Source of the DNA: Nannocystis pusilla | GTDB taxonomy: Bacteria; Myxococcota_A; Polyangia; Nannocystales; Nannocystaceae | DNA length: 64,000 bases | NCBI RefSeq assembly: GCF_026626665.1 | Contig: NZ_JAPNKE010000002.1 | Location: 4,379,168-4,443,167, forward strand | Direction of reading: 5' to 3' | Shown here: positions 10,301 to 18,766 of the stretch, piece after piece | Numbering within the stretch: position 1 is the stretch's first letter | Layout: every line of letters starts with the position of its first letter | Translations under genes and position numbers: made by a program | Notes under the pieces: generated by a model | What the model saw: only the letters and a program-made list of their open reading frames with translations | Told to the model about the DNA's origin: nothing | Databases searched by the model: none

Positions 10301-10673
10301 CCGCGCCCTCACCCGCCTGCGCCCCGGCCTCGACCGCGCCCGCGAGCTCGACGGCCCCTCCCTGGTGGTCCGCGCCGGCGACCCGCTGACCTTCCCCATC
10401 GAACATGTCCCGAACGCCAGGTCGACGACCATGGCGATGACCCTGCGAGGCGCCCGCCTGAGCCCGGTCGGCCGCGTCCGCGTGCTGGCCGACGAGGCCC
10501 TGCTGCTCGAGCTCGACCCGCCCGACAGCCTGGGCGGCGCCTGGCACTCGCCGCCGACGGTCGTCGCCTTGCCGGGCCCTGCCCCGCGGCTCCGGGTGGA
10601 GGTCGTCGATCCGGAGCGCCCCGACGCCCACGTCGCGCTCCGCGATCTGGTGCTGCTGCCCACGCCCGAGTAA
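7359..10673 (+). CDS. large polytopic membrane protein, GT-C glycosyltransferase-like architecture
   Basis: About 1,100 residues. The N-terminal 610 residues hold roughly twelve hydrophobic helices, and a short luminal motif (LGGRDQGTYVLRARHTLRTG, near 110) precedes HLHPSLLALFGLVFGPWSMG. This layout resembles the ArnT/PMT glycosyltransferases, with Asp/Arg in the first loop, but I cannot name a family. Residues about 285-395 are a low-complexity Ala/Ser/Asp/Arg insert between two helices. The C-terminal 450 residues are soluble. GTG 7359 (or 7368) is preferred because a terminator lies upstream of it. Several 14-bp-period palindrome arrays lie inside the frame (8643, 9213, 9858, 10401). Confidence 0.6.
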   Translation: MPPVIAFAAVLVAFARRWQVRCGPLACPEAIALVAALTLGGLGLLAALLAVGGIFSAPSFSFTAIALAVLAWPWGQRAPRRRPARSLPRAAGLVALLLAAAALRWPPIPADLGGRDQGTYVLRARHTLRTGRTGHTDPVLARAGAEAELRPGPGDILGLYHADRSPARVGRYEGAYRPGFYLNRRDDGEVVPQFLHLHPSLLALFGLVFGPWSMGLVAPLAGVLSALALWALGERLWPRAGASWLAAGLFALSPIAVWTARTPLTESLTGLLLLAAALAVARGLAPASAAGAPRGHDSDATAGKPARPADGRSPAIARIDADSRDRDRSQGHLRAADASARGPALLASADLSRTEAAGSTARDSARQADSTARGAVDPRSASASASFPADSAHGHELTAALLLGLAGFVRGNLWLSAPGLLVVLWLRTEPGLRRMSAPTLLLGLLLTSLALHLATGYPYLHDEFKRQLGPVAALSPLGAVVLGLGAIAVYLALDAALDLVRGRVRRLPRVLAALAALAVLAWWLRWAPGPPWSRLDPALPLLGAPLLLAAGLGLVAFARLRPPATAAHVWLLALATLPVTALALYAQRNLPQVGLYYYGRYLVPELLPAACLLAACALVHVHRFLSEHTGLGRHARWVSLVLGLGLLAAQALPYLRSPATRLQEFAGAERLIDDLAAELPERAVVLAGGEGWHHVHVFSQLGGALAFGHGRTVLPYRSREAAYAALHELLIAGPTAGAEAPPVYLLLGESTHPLRLPGSAAPLALVDDLLPPPFVARPVAFAELYLDRLTPVDERIPDRVTRTDLRVGLLEVRVDPARRAAVRSWRIDEGRAEGPGPLHLSSYYLPDGQTCLDTEHPLVLDLPPGAGPGSLVLVAQPGGDTPGWRVVVDGQPVALDPPGPGPARARDTLGPIPFATPPRRVELWGSARPRDDLACPHGGLAEVRLLGPDRGPDDRTPGWTRTYSPPHDLGHRVTPARFTAGRALTRLRPGLDRARELDGPSLVVRAGDPLTFPIEHVPNARSTTMAMTLRGARLSPVGRVRVLADEALLLELDPPDSLGGAWHSPPTVVALPGPAPRLRVEVVDPERPDAHVALRDLVLLPTPE
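9213..9278. repeat. 14-bp-period palindrome array inside the large membrane-protein gene (5 units)
   Basis: Cores at 9216 (CATG), 9230 (CCTG), 9244 (CAGG), 9258 (CATG) and 9272 (CAGC) follow a strict 14-bp step within an open reading frame at about residues 618-640. Shorter or weaker runs occur in the same gene at 8646/8660/8674, 9861/9875 and 10404/10418. Confidence 0.65.
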
Positions 10674-10750
10674 CAGCGTTACATGTCTCGGGACATCCGG
10701 GTGTCTCGCCGGCGCTTGACCCTCCGAGACCGCCGCGGTACGGCTGGGCG

Positions 10751-11055
10751 ATGTTCCGCCCCACCCCCTCAAGCTGATCCTCGGCCTCCTGCTGGTCGGC
10801 GCCACCTGGTTCGTGGCCGCCAACTCGCACATGGACATCTTCCCCTGCAAGAAGACGACCCAGGACTTCTCCACCGGCCGCCTCGACACCCGCGAGACCA
10901 CCTGCAGCATCCTGCAGACCCACGGCGACTACTTCCAGCCGCCGGAGAGCGCCAAGCTGACCGAGGCCGGCTGGGCCACCGCGGTGGCCGTCATCGGCCT
11001 GCTGCCCCTGCTGGTCGGTTTCGCCATCGGCTCGCGCTTCGGCAAGAAGAAGTGA
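10751..11055 (+). CDS. small membrane protein with two helices, frame broken at a C run
   Basis: Reading from ATG 10751 gives MFRPTP and then a stop after a run of five C. Adding one C gives a sensible protein of about 102 residues: MFRPTPLKLILGLLLVGATW (signal anchor), a polar middle with two Cys (FPCKKTTQDF, TTCSILQTHG), then a second helix VAVIGLLPLLVGFAIG and a basic end FGKKK. The uninterrupted part starts at GTG 10813. The homopolymer position suggests a missing base in the assembly. No family recognised. Confidence 0.5.
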
Positions 11056-11454
11056 GCGGGCGCCGCGCCTGTCCTTCAGGACATCGCGGTGTTCCTCCAA
11101 CGCGCGCACGAGGACGACCAACCGTTCACGATCCGCGACGGCCTCGACATTGTCCGTTCGGACCCATGATCTCCGAGGGAGGTCGGCGGGCCAAGCCGAG
11201 TCCTCGCGCTCGCCCCGGCCCTCCGGAAGCGGTCCGCCGAGCACTGCCACTCGGCTTCGGGGGGCATGTCCGTTCAGACATGTCTCTTTTACCAGCACCC
11301 GAGCCACCCGCGACCACCCGTGGCCGGCCTCGCAGGTTCCTCTGTCCTTTCAGACACGTCCATTGCACGGCGGCCGCGCGCCGCCACCGGGCGCGCGATG
11401 CCTGCCCGATCAAACATGTCCCTTACGCCAGCCTGCCCCGCTCCGCGGCCCGCG
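11056..11454. other. non-coding stretch rich in 14-bp-period palindromes
   Basis: This 399-base interval between two convergent genes has no supported gene. It holds four palindrome pairs or triples: 11068/11082 (CCTG, CATC), 11265/11279/11293 (CATG, CATG, CAGC), 11341/11355 (TCTG, CACG) and 11401/11415 (CCTG, CATG). Each has its cores exactly 14 bp apart. Confidence 0.65.
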
Positions 11455-12345
11455 CTACCGCGCCCGGCCGCCGCGGCGCCGCGTCCCGCACAGCAGCAGC
11501 AGCGCGAGCCACGAGCCGGCAGGCCCGGCCTCCCGGCACCCGCAGCGCGACGGCTCGGCGGGCGTGGTGTCGAGGCAATCGCAGGTGCCGCACGACGGCT
11601 CGCGCAGGTCGACGCCGGTCTCGTCGTGCAGCCAGCACAACACTGCGGCGGGGATCCCATAATAACCGCCCTTGCCGCACGGTTCGGAGCCTCGCGAGGT
11701 CACGCCGGCCAGACGGACCTCGCCCGAGGCCAGAGTGACGAACGCGGGCCCGCCGGAGTCGCCGGAGCAGCTGTCGATGCCGTCACCGCCGGCCCGGAAC
11801 TCGAAGCCCGTGGGGCTGAACCGCACGATCGACGCGTCGACCTGCCGCTTGATCCCCGTCACCCCGGCCTCGTTCAGCCCGTAGCCGACCAGGGTGACGA
11901 CCTCGCCGATCGCCATCGTCTCGTCCCACTCGTCCTGCACGCGCAGCGGCCGGGCCGGCGCGATGTCGGTGGCGGGCTCGGCGAGCACGAGATAGCCGTA
12001 GTCCCAGATGTCCCACTTGCACGTCATCAGGTCGCTGCAGTAGTCGGGGTGAGACCCGACGCGCTCGACGGCGATGACGCGCGTGCCCGGCTCGCCGACG
12101 TCGCCGCCGAAGCGCACCGACTTCGGCCACCCCGTGGCAGAGACGATGCAATGCGCCGCGGTGAGGACCACGCGATCGGAGACGAGCGTGCCGGTGCAGA
12201 TCGAAGGCCCGTAGATCATCGCCACGACCTCGGGCCACGCGTCCGACTCGACGACCGTGCCGCCGAGGATCGGCGCCGGCGGGCGCTCGGGCGCGGCCAC
12301 GGGCAGCGGCGCGGCGAGGACGAGGAGCAGGCCGACGGACACCAT
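11455..12345 (-). CDS. trypsin-like secreted serine protease with MYXO-CTERM-like tail
   Basis: A 296-residue S1-family protease. The catalytic triad is visible: His65 in LTAAHC, Asp115 in WDYGYLVL and Ser197 in SCSGDSGGP. A propeptide/mature junction like ILGGTV is at residues 26-31. The N-terminus is hydrophobic (SVGLLLVLAAPLPVAA) but lacks the usual positive residues, so the signal peptide may be truncated. The C-terminus has a Cys-rich stretch (CDCLDTTPAEPSRCGC), a hydrophobic GSWLALLLL and a basic RRRGG end, matching the MYXO-CTERM sorting pattern used by myxobacteria for surface attachment. A group II intron ends two bases upstream of the ATG, so expression may depend on splicing. Confidence 0.85.
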   Translation of the reverse strand: MVSVGLLLVLAAPLPVAAPERPPAPILGGTVVESDAWPEVVAMIYGPSICTGTLVSDRVVLTAAHCIVSATGWPKSVRFGGDVGEPGTRVIAVERVGSHPDYCSDLMTCKWDIWDYGYLVLAEPATDIAPARPLRVQDEWDETMAIGEVVTLVGYGLNEAGVTGIKRQVDASIVRFSPTGFEFRAGGDGIDSCSGDSGGPAFVTLASGEVRLAGVTSRGSEPCGKGGYYGIPAAVLCWLHDETGVDLREPSCGTCDCLDTTPAEPSRCGCREAGPAGSWLALLLLCGTRRRGGRAR

Positions 12346-12347
12346 TG

Positions 12348-14359
12348 GTAGATCCTACTTTCCTTTCCGCATGAGGCGGAGAAGTTGGGCAAGACCCCCG
12401 TTCAAACCGTGCATGCGAATTTCCCGCACACGGCTTACCGGTGGTCTCTCGGGCCGTCGCATTACGCGGCCTCCGGGTACTGCACGGTCCCACGTAGTCG
12501 GTGGAGCCCGTGGTCATGGAAGAAGTCGCTTGTCCAACCTTCGACGTCGTTGGCTCGCAGGTGTCGGCCATGGCGCCGCACCATGAAGTGCGTGAGCCGG
12601 CGCCATACGTACGTGTCGATCTGATTGAATTTCGCGGCGGCGTTCCCGGTGCGGAAGTAGTTACCCCAGCCGTGCAGCACGGGGTTGATGTCGCGGATGA
12701 GCACCCGGACATCTTTGACCCCGTTGCGGTTCGAGCCAGTTAGCTCCTTCACGCGGTGCCGAACCCGCGTCATGCTGCGCTGCGAAGGCCAGCGCTGGAG
12801 GAAGTACACCCTGCGATGCTCCTTCTCCCAGATCGGCCCGGACATGCGCTTGCGCAGGTGACAGCCGAGGAAGTCGAAGCCTTGCCGTCCCCGGCTCAGC
12901 TCGACGCGCCTCGTCTTTTCGGGATGCAGCTCCAGCTTGAGCCGTCGCAGGATCTCGCGGACCCTGACCTCGGCCTCCTCGCACGCCTTCGCGGTCCTGC
13001 ACAGGATCACGAAGTCGTCGCAGTAGCGCACGAGCTCGCCCAGGTGGGCGTGTCGTCGCTGCCACAGCTTGTCGAGGACGCCGAGGTAGATGTTCGACAG
13101 CAGCGGTGAGATGACGCCGCCCTGGGGTGTCCCCGAGAGCATCGCCGTCACTTCGCTGTCCTCCATCACACCGGCTTCGAGCCACTGCCGCACCAGCTTG
13201 AGGACCCTGCGATCCGAGATTCGCATCGCCACGAGCTTCATCAGTCGCTCGTGATCGATGCTGCCGAAGTAGTCGCGGATGTCGGCGTCGAGCACGTGGT
13301 TCCCACCGCGCGCTCCCAGCACGCGCAAGCGCTCGAGCGCCTGCGTCGCACTGCGCTTCGGCCGGAAGCCGTACGAGCACGGAAGGAAGTCCGCCTCGAA
13401 TATCGGCTCCAGCACCAGCTTCGCCGCCATCTGCACCACTCGGTCCCGGACGGTCGGGATCCCCAGCGGCCGCTTCTTCCCGTCCGCCTTCGGGATGTAC
13501 CGCCGCATGACCGCGCTCGGCCGGTACGTCCCGCCCTTGAGTTCGTCGGCGATCTCTTCGAGGAAGCGATCGACGCCGTACTCCTCCACCTCGGCCAGCG
13601 TCTGTCTGTCGACGCCCGCCGAGCCCCTGTTCCTCTTCACCCGCCTCCATGCTTCCCTCAGGACGTCACGCCTGAAGATGCGGTCGTACAGCGCATGGAA
13701 GCGGCGACCCGGATGCCGCTTGGCCGCGGCCCACAGTCGGCGTCGAAGTTCTCGCACTTTGTCACGCGGCCTGCGCCGCGTGGGGTTGTTGGGACCTGTC
13801 CTGCAGGCCATGCCCTCGCGCTTACCTTCTTCTCCGACACGACCACCCCAGGGGCCCTTCCCTCCGGCGGCGTTGTTCTGCGCCGCCATCGCCGGTACTA
13901 CGGCCCCCTCGGACTCCCGCTGCACAGCGCTCGACTTCGCCTTCGGCTTATACGAGTCGCCTCGCCCCGACACGGGCCGTGCAGACGGGCCTCTCCTGTT
14001 CCGCATCGCTCCTTGAACGCGTGCTGCGCCCCGTACCCCGGGAGGACCCACCGCGCTTTCTGATCCGGATGACTGCGCGGTGGACGTGGCCTTCGCCGTG
14101 ACATGAGCGGCTCGGCTCCTCCATTGTTTCTCTGTCGAGGCTGCAGGCTTCACTTCATGTTGCGGCCCGCGTTCTTGCTCCCTCCGTAGAGGCTTTTGAC
14201 GCCCCGCTCGGGCCGCGAGAATCTCTCCTCGCGCCTGGGGCCTGCTACCGGGCGCTCCGGCGCCTACCCGGGCGGGACTCTCACCCGCTGGAACGGTGCA
14301 GCATGACGCGGCCGAGCCGCCCCTTCGGGGTCCTGCTCGCCCTCGTCTTCAGGACGCAC
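12348..14359 (-). mobile_element. group II intron, apparently complete
   Basis: About 2,012 bases on the minus strand. The 5' end at 14359 reads GTGCGTCC, the conserved GUGYG start. Domain V is recognisable near 12385-12425 as GAGCCGTGTGCGGGAAA pairing with GCACGGTT. A domain VI-like hairpin (TCCGC, CTCAT, GCGGA inside ACTT/AAGT) follows, and the last bases are likely CTAC at 12351-12348. The intron carries a maturase/reverse transcriptase gene in the expected place. Exon flanks read GCCGCAATG upstream and CAATGGTG downstream, the latter containing the protease start codon. The 3' boundary is uncertain by a few bases. Confidence 0.85.
12462..13889 (-). CDS. ltrA: group II intron-encoded reverse transcriptase/maturase
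   Basis: Supports intron splicing and retrohoming. Reverse-transcriptase blocks run in order: RRYIPKADGKKRPLGIPTVR (RT2), the FGSIDHERLM region (RT3), SGTPQGGVISPLLSNIYL (RT4) and the active-site RYCDDFVIL (RT5, Asp-Asp). The maturase domain X follows (residues about 350-430), then a short C-terminus with HGWGNYFRTGNAA and VRRHGRHLRANDVEGW. No HNH endonuclease domain is seen. The frame is open to 14153, but that would reach into domain I. Met at 13889 gives 475 residues, normal for the family; Met at 13811 is an alternative. Confidence 0.88.
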   Translation of the reverse strand: MAAQNNAAGGKGPWGGRVGEEGKREGMACRTGPNNPTRRRPRDKVRELRRRLWAAAKRHPGRRFHALYDRIFRRDVLREAWRRVKRNRGSAGVDRQTLAEVEEYGVDRFLEEIADELKGGTYRPSAVMRRYIPKADGKKRPLGIPTVRDRVVQMAAKLVLEPIFEADFLPCSYGFRPKRSATQALERLRVLGARGGNHVLDADIRDYFGSIDHERLMKLVAMRISDRRVLKLVRQWLEAGVMEDSEVTAMLSGTPQGGVISPLLSNIYLGVLDKLWQRRHAHLGELVRYCDDFVILCRTAKACEEAEVRVREILRRLKLELHPEKTRRVELSRGRQGFDFLGCHLRKRMSGPIWEKEHRRVYFLQRWPSQRSMTRVRHRVKELTGSNRNGVKDVRVLIRDINPVLHGWGNYFRTGNAAAKFNQIDTYVWRRLTHFMVRRHGRHLRANDVEGWTSDFFHDHGLHRLRGTVQYPEAA

Positions 14360-14439
14360 CATTGCGGCCAGCATATCCCGCCGGCCTAAATCCGACTCGC
14401 GCCGCCGCTCACGCCCGAGGACGCGCGAACGAGCGCGAC

Positions 14440-14550
14440 TGGCCCGCGTGCGAGCGATGGAGCCAGAACAACACCCGCCCCGCTGTCGGAGGCGCTACTC
14501 GCCCGCGGGCGAGCGGTTGAGCCAGAACAGCACCCGCCCCTCGCTGCCGA
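14440..14550. repeat. degenerate duplication of the 3' end of the FG-GAP gene
   Basis: Bases about 14440-14490 repeat, with some mismatches, the stretch at about 14499-14550 that encodes the last residues of the adjacent gene (shared core GAGCCAGAACA, ACACCCGCCCC). The offset is about 59 bases. The outer copy is outside the coding region and lies next to the group II intron flank. Confidence 0.6.
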
Positions 14551-15821
14551 CCTTCACCACCGCGCCGATGTCGATGCGGCCGTCGCCGTCGTAGTCGAGC
14601 GGCTCGAGGTCGACGATCTCGCCGCTGACCTCGCCCGCGGGCGCGAGCGCGTAGTCGACCTGGCCCGGGGACAGGTCATGGGTGCGGATCAGGACGCTGA
14701 CCGCGTTGAGGCCGGTGCCGTCGACGTCGTGAGCGACCGCGATGTCGACCTCGCCGTCGCCGGTGAAGTCACCGAGCTCGGCGTCGCGGATCTCCTGGCC
14801 GACGGCGAAGAACTGCGGCTCCTCGAACAGCAGCGGCTCGCTGCGGCGCTGGCGGACCACCGTGATCCCGCGGTCCGACGGGTGCACCGCGACCAGGTCG
14901 ACGTCGCCGTCGCCGTCGAGATCGTCGAGCAGCACCCGCCGGATCTCGAAGTGCGTCAGCGGGATATCGAGGCGCTCGGCCTGATCCGCGTTCATGGTGA
15001 ACGCGTCCTTGCTCACCAGGTAGATCGCGAGCGACTCGTGCTCGCTGTCCATCGGCGTGTGCGCGGCCACGATGTCCTCGAAGCCGAGCCCGTCGAGCTG
15101 GGCGACGTTGACGGCGTGGATCCCGGTGAGCTCGGGGATCTTCAGCCCCACCCGGCGCTGCAACGCGAACGGCACCGCGTCGTCGGCCTCCACCACGATC
15201 CCGTCGAGCGGCTCGTCTTCGGGCTTCTCCGCGGTCGGCGGTCCGCTGTCGCAGCCGATCGCCAGCCCCGTCGCGTTCTCCACGTCGACCACGTCGAGCG
15301 TCTCGATGCTGTTGGGCGCCGGGCAATTGCCCCACGGCACCAGCGTCGCCGCGTCGAACTGCTCGGGCGACGTGCGCGCGAACATGTCGCCGCCGTTGTG
15401 GAACCCGAACACCTTGCCGGCCGTGCCGCTGCCCTTGTCGCCCGCGGTCACGCCGAGCAGATCGTCGCCGTGGCCCTCGCCGAAGAAGCGGGCCGCCGCG
15501 ATCGCCTCGACCCGGCCTTCCGCCTCGAGCTTGGCGCCGAGCACCGTCTTCTGATCGCGCGTCGTGTGGATCTGGATGCGCCCGAGGTCGAGCAGCACCG
15601 CGAAGTCGTTGTCGACCCCCTCGTCGTCGAAGTCGCCGCGCAGCAGGCGACGCGGCGCGATCGATATCTCGAGCGGCGCGCCGGCCCGCGGCATGCACAC
15701 GTAGTGCGGCGTGTAGAGCCCGCCCTCGCCGGCGTTCTGGCCGCAGTCGGGCAATGGTTCGACCTGGAAGCAGCTGACCGCAGCGATCGCTGCGACCGAG
15801 AGCGAGGAGAGACGCGCGCAT
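14495..15821 (-). CDS. FG-GAP/VCBS-repeat lipoprotein
   Basis: A secreted protein of about 440 residues with calcium-loop-like Asp-rich repeats (DDLDGDGDVDLVAVH, GDFTGDGEVDIAVAHD, DYDGDGRIDIGAVV), typical of FG-GAP/VCBS beta-propellers. ATG 15821 gives MRASLL. A frame change within the next ten codons gives LSVAAIAAVSCF, a signal peptide with a lipobox-like AVSC. The unbroken frame starts inside the mature protein at 15754. I therefore annotate from 15821 with one likely indel near 15800. It starts nine bases after the stop of the TPR gene and is probably co-transcribed with it. Binding partner unknown. Confidence 0.75.
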
Positions 15822-15830
15822 GAACCTCCG

Positions 15831-16670
15831 CTAGAACGCCACCGCCAGGCCGCCGGGCCGCAGCTGGGCGCGGCGCGGAGCGGTCTTGCCGCGCGCCGCG
15901 TCGACCGCGACCAGCACCACGCCCGTGACCAGCAGCGCCCCGCCGACGCCGATGCCGGCGAACGCCAGCGCCCGCGCCGACTGGTAATTGTCCGCGTACT
16001 GCTGCTCGCGCGCGCCCGACAGCGGCACGTACTGCCACTCGTCGCGCCGCTGGTCGTCGATGCGCCCGGCGCTGACGAGGCCGAGCGCGCCGAGACCTGT
16101 CCCGAGGACCAGGCCCGCGCCGATCAGCGCGTAGCCGGCGATCCCGGCCGCGCGCGGGCGGTACGGCGGCTTCGCCGGCGACTCGGGCGCCGGCGCCGGA
16201 CCTTCGGGCTGCGCCTCGCCCTTGCCCAGCTCGGCCAGCTGCGCGTCGATCGCCGCGATCCGCTCCCGCGCGTCGCGAGCGTCGCTGCCGGCCGCCTCGC
16301 GGATCTTGGCGAAGTTGAGGAACAGCACCCGCGCCTTGCGCAGGTGCGCCGGATCGGCCTCGACCTCGTAGCGCTTGCTGTACGCCTGACCGAGGTTGTA
16401 GAGCAGCGCGTCGGCGTGGCTCAGCTCGTACGCCGCCTCGAATTGCTCGATCGCCACGTCGAAATTGCCGAGGTTGTAGGCCTTCGAGCCCTCCTCGAAC
16501 AGCCGCTGCGCCTCGGCCTCGTCGGCGCCGGCCGCGGGCTCGGCCTGGTGCGCCGCCGCGGGCCCGCCGAGGCCCAGCGCGAGGCTCAGGCCGATCGCGG
16601 CGGCGAGCCGACAGGACCGCGCCAGCGCGGGAATTCGGCCGTTTCGACGCCTCCGTCCGCGCGAGAGCAC
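15831..16670 (-). CDS. exported TPR-type protein with two C-terminal membrane helices
   Basis: About 279 residues from GTG 16670. An Arg-rich N-terminus (RGRRRRNGRIP) is followed by a hydrophobic signal (AAAIGLSLALGLGG). TPR-like helices lie at about 60-150 (AQRLFEEGSKAYNLGNFDVA, YELSHADALLYNLGQAYSKR), then a Pro-rich linker and two hydrophobic helices near 175-200 and 240-262. This tail layout is common in myxobacterial TPR proteins next to Ser/Thr kinases. It is divergent from the kinase gene at 16827. The start is uncertain, as there is no good ATG. A dispersed palindrome pair at 16096/16110 lies in the first membrane helix. Confidence 0.65.
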   Translation of the reverse strand: MLSRGRRRRNGRIPALARSCRLAAAIGLSLALGLGGPAAAHQAEPAAGADEAEAQRLFEEGSKAYNLGNFDVAIEQFEAAYELSHADALLYNLGQAYSKRYEVEADPAHLRKARVLFLNFAKIREAAGSDARDARERIAAIDAQLAELGKGEAQPEGPAPAPESPAKPPYRPRAAGIAGYALIGAGLVLGTGLGALGLVSAGRIDDQRRDEWQYVPLSGAREQQYADNYQSARALAFAGIGVGGALLVTGVVLVAVDAARGKTAPRRAQLRPGGLAVAF

Positions 16671-16826
16671 GACCGACGCTACCACCACCGGCGAAGCAGC
16701 GACAAGCGACCTGCGTTCGCGCCGCGCGTTATCGACCGCACGCGCGCACCGGCGATGCCCGACCTTCACGGGCGCCGGCGGTCGGTGCCACACTGAGCCT
16801 CCCGCGCCCGCGCGCACGGAGCCGCG

Positions 16827-18523
16827 ATGTCCGAGCCGATTGCGAAGACCCAGCCGATCGACGCCGGCGCGCAGACCGTCCGCCCCGCCGAGCCCGACGC
16901 CGGCACGCCGCGCGTCGACCGACGGCTCGGCGAGCTCCTGAAGGGCACCTACACGCTGGAGCGGCTGCTCGGCGCCGGCGGCATGGGCTCGGTGTACCTG
17001 GCCCAGCACGCGCTCATCCGCAAGAAGGTGGCGATCAAGATCCTCGCCCCCGAGTACGCGACAAGGCCCGAGCTCAAGGAGCGCTTCTTGCGAGAGGCGC
17101 GGGCCGCCGCCGCCGTCGACCACGACGGGGTGATCGAGATCCACGACTTCGGCGAGACCGCCGACGGCGCGGCCTTCTTCGTCATGGAGTACCTCGAGGG
17201 CGAGGACCTCGCGGCGGTCATCCAGCGCGAGGCGCCGCTGCCGTGGCCGCGCGTGCGGGACATCGCGGTGCAGCTCTGCCGCGCCCTGCAGGCCGCGCAC
17301 GACCGCGGGATCGTCCACCGCGACATGAAGCCGGGCAATTGCTTCCGGCTCGTCCGCGACGGCCGCGACGTCGTCAAGGTCCTCGACTTCGGGATCGCCA
17401 AGCTGCAAAACCCCGACGAGGGCGTCGGCCAGGCGCTCACGCGCACCGGCATGATCTTCGGCACCCCCGAGTACATGTCGCCCGAGCAGGCCCAGGGCCT
17501 GCGCCACGACCACCGCGTCGACATCTACGCCGTCGGCGTGATCCTGTTCGAGCTGCTGACCGGCAAGCCGCCGTTTATCGCCGACACCTTCATGGGCTTG
17601 CTCAACAAGCACATGTTCGACGCCCCGCCGCGGCCGCGGGACATCGCGCCGCACGCCGACATCCCCGCCGCCGCCGAGGCCGTGGTCCTCAAGGCGCTGC
17701 AGAAGGACCCCGACCTGCGGTTTCAGACCATGGACGAGCTGGCCGCCGCGCTCGTGGCCGTCGACGCCGGCGTCGCCCCCGAGATCGTCCCCGAGACCCT
17801 GCGGGCCAAGCCGGTCCGCGGCGCGCCGATGCAGTTCCGCGGCGCCGACGCCCCGCCGCGCCCGACCCTGCCCGAGACCACCGCGCCGGCCTTCCCCGCC
17901 CCGTTCGCCCCGCCGCCGCGCCGCCTGAACCTCGCCCTCGTCGCCGGCCTCGCCGGCGCCGTCCTGGCCGCCGGCGCGCTCGTGCTGTTCACCCAACAGG
18001 ACCCTTCGGACAGGCCCGAAGCAACAGGTCCCAAAGAACATGTCTCGGTCGCCGACGCGTCCGAGCTGCTGCCGCTGCCGCCCGCGCCCCTCCGCCGGGG
18101 CCGCCGCCCGCGCCCGACCTGCTGCCGCTGACGCCACCGACCGTGACCGTGCGGATCGACACCGCCGGCGTCGCCGCCGAGGTGCTCGACGAGGGCGGCG
18201 CGATCCTCGGCAGCACCGCCGATCCGCACGGCCTGCGAGTGCCACGCGGCGACGTCGAGCGGCAGCTCCGCCTGCGCGCCGAAGGCCGCGCCGAGGCCCA
18301 GGTGAAGCTCGTGCCCAGCGAGGACCGTGCCGTCGCAGTCGCCCTCGAGCCGCTGGCCCCAAGCAAACAGCCGGCCAAGAAGACCGCGGGCAGCAAGAAG
18401 CCCGAGGCCAAGCACGAGGCCCCGCCTCCGCCGCCGCCCCCGGCCCCGCCCCCGCCGGCCAAGCCGAAGCCCGACCCCGCGCCCGTGACCTCGCCCGACC
18501 TGATCTCGCCGTTCAAGAAGTAG
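16827..18523 (+). CDS. Ser/Thr protein kinase, membrane-anchored, with one frame break
   Basis: Hanks-type kinase: glycine loop GAGGMGSVY near 49-57, Lys71 in VAIKIL, HRDMKPGN with catalytic Asp166, DFG at 187-189, GTPEYMSPEQ activation region and a complete C-lobe. A single membrane helix (LVAGLAGAVLAAGALVLF) follows near 371-390. Right after it come about 18 residues encoded by a four-unit palindrome array. The frame then stops at CCR, but a frame change near 18090 (C/G runs) restores a PEGA-like domain (TVTVRIDTAGVAAEVLDE), a Lys/Pro-rich linker and the end DLISPFKK at 18523. The kinase domain lies in the cytoplasm; targets are unknown. Confidence 0.88.
17994..18045. repeat. 14-bp-period palindrome array inside the Ser/Thr kinase gene (4 units)
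   Basis: Cores at 17997, 18011, 18025 (CAGG) and 18039 (CATG) lie at an exact 14-bp step. In frame it encodes the segment just outside the membrane helix, QDPSDRPEATGPKEHVS, which is polar and unlike a conserved domain. Confidence 0.75.
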
Positions 18524-18556
18524 GCGCGAGAGCGTCCGTCGAGACACGTGAACGAA

Positions 18557-18594
18557 GAGCATGTCCATTCAGACATGTCCGCAAAAACATCTCA
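18557..18594. repeat. 14-bp-period palindrome array (3 units)
   Basis: CATG at 18560 and 18574 and CATC at 18588, within GCATGTCCATTCAGACATGTCC. It lies 34 bases after the kinase stop, in a 243-base convergent intergenic region with no gene. Confidence 0.7.
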
Positions 18595-18766
18595 TGAGCG
18601 AGCCGCTGCCGGGTGCGTGCGCTCGCGTGCGGCCGACCGCTCCGGGACCGATCGCCGCATCACTGTCGCTCGAAACAGGTGTGATGGGTCATCATCGATC
18701 GGCCAGGCGCTCCTGGGCGCTCGACGGCGAGCCGCGCCGGCCCGGCTCGCCCCGTGACTCAGCCCG

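Noticed and set aside
7344..10910. Very long antisense reading frames, such as the one opposite the large membrane protein
   Set aside because: They are shadows caused by high GC content: Arg/Gly/Ala/Glu-rich with no domains, while the opposite strand has clear membrane helices.
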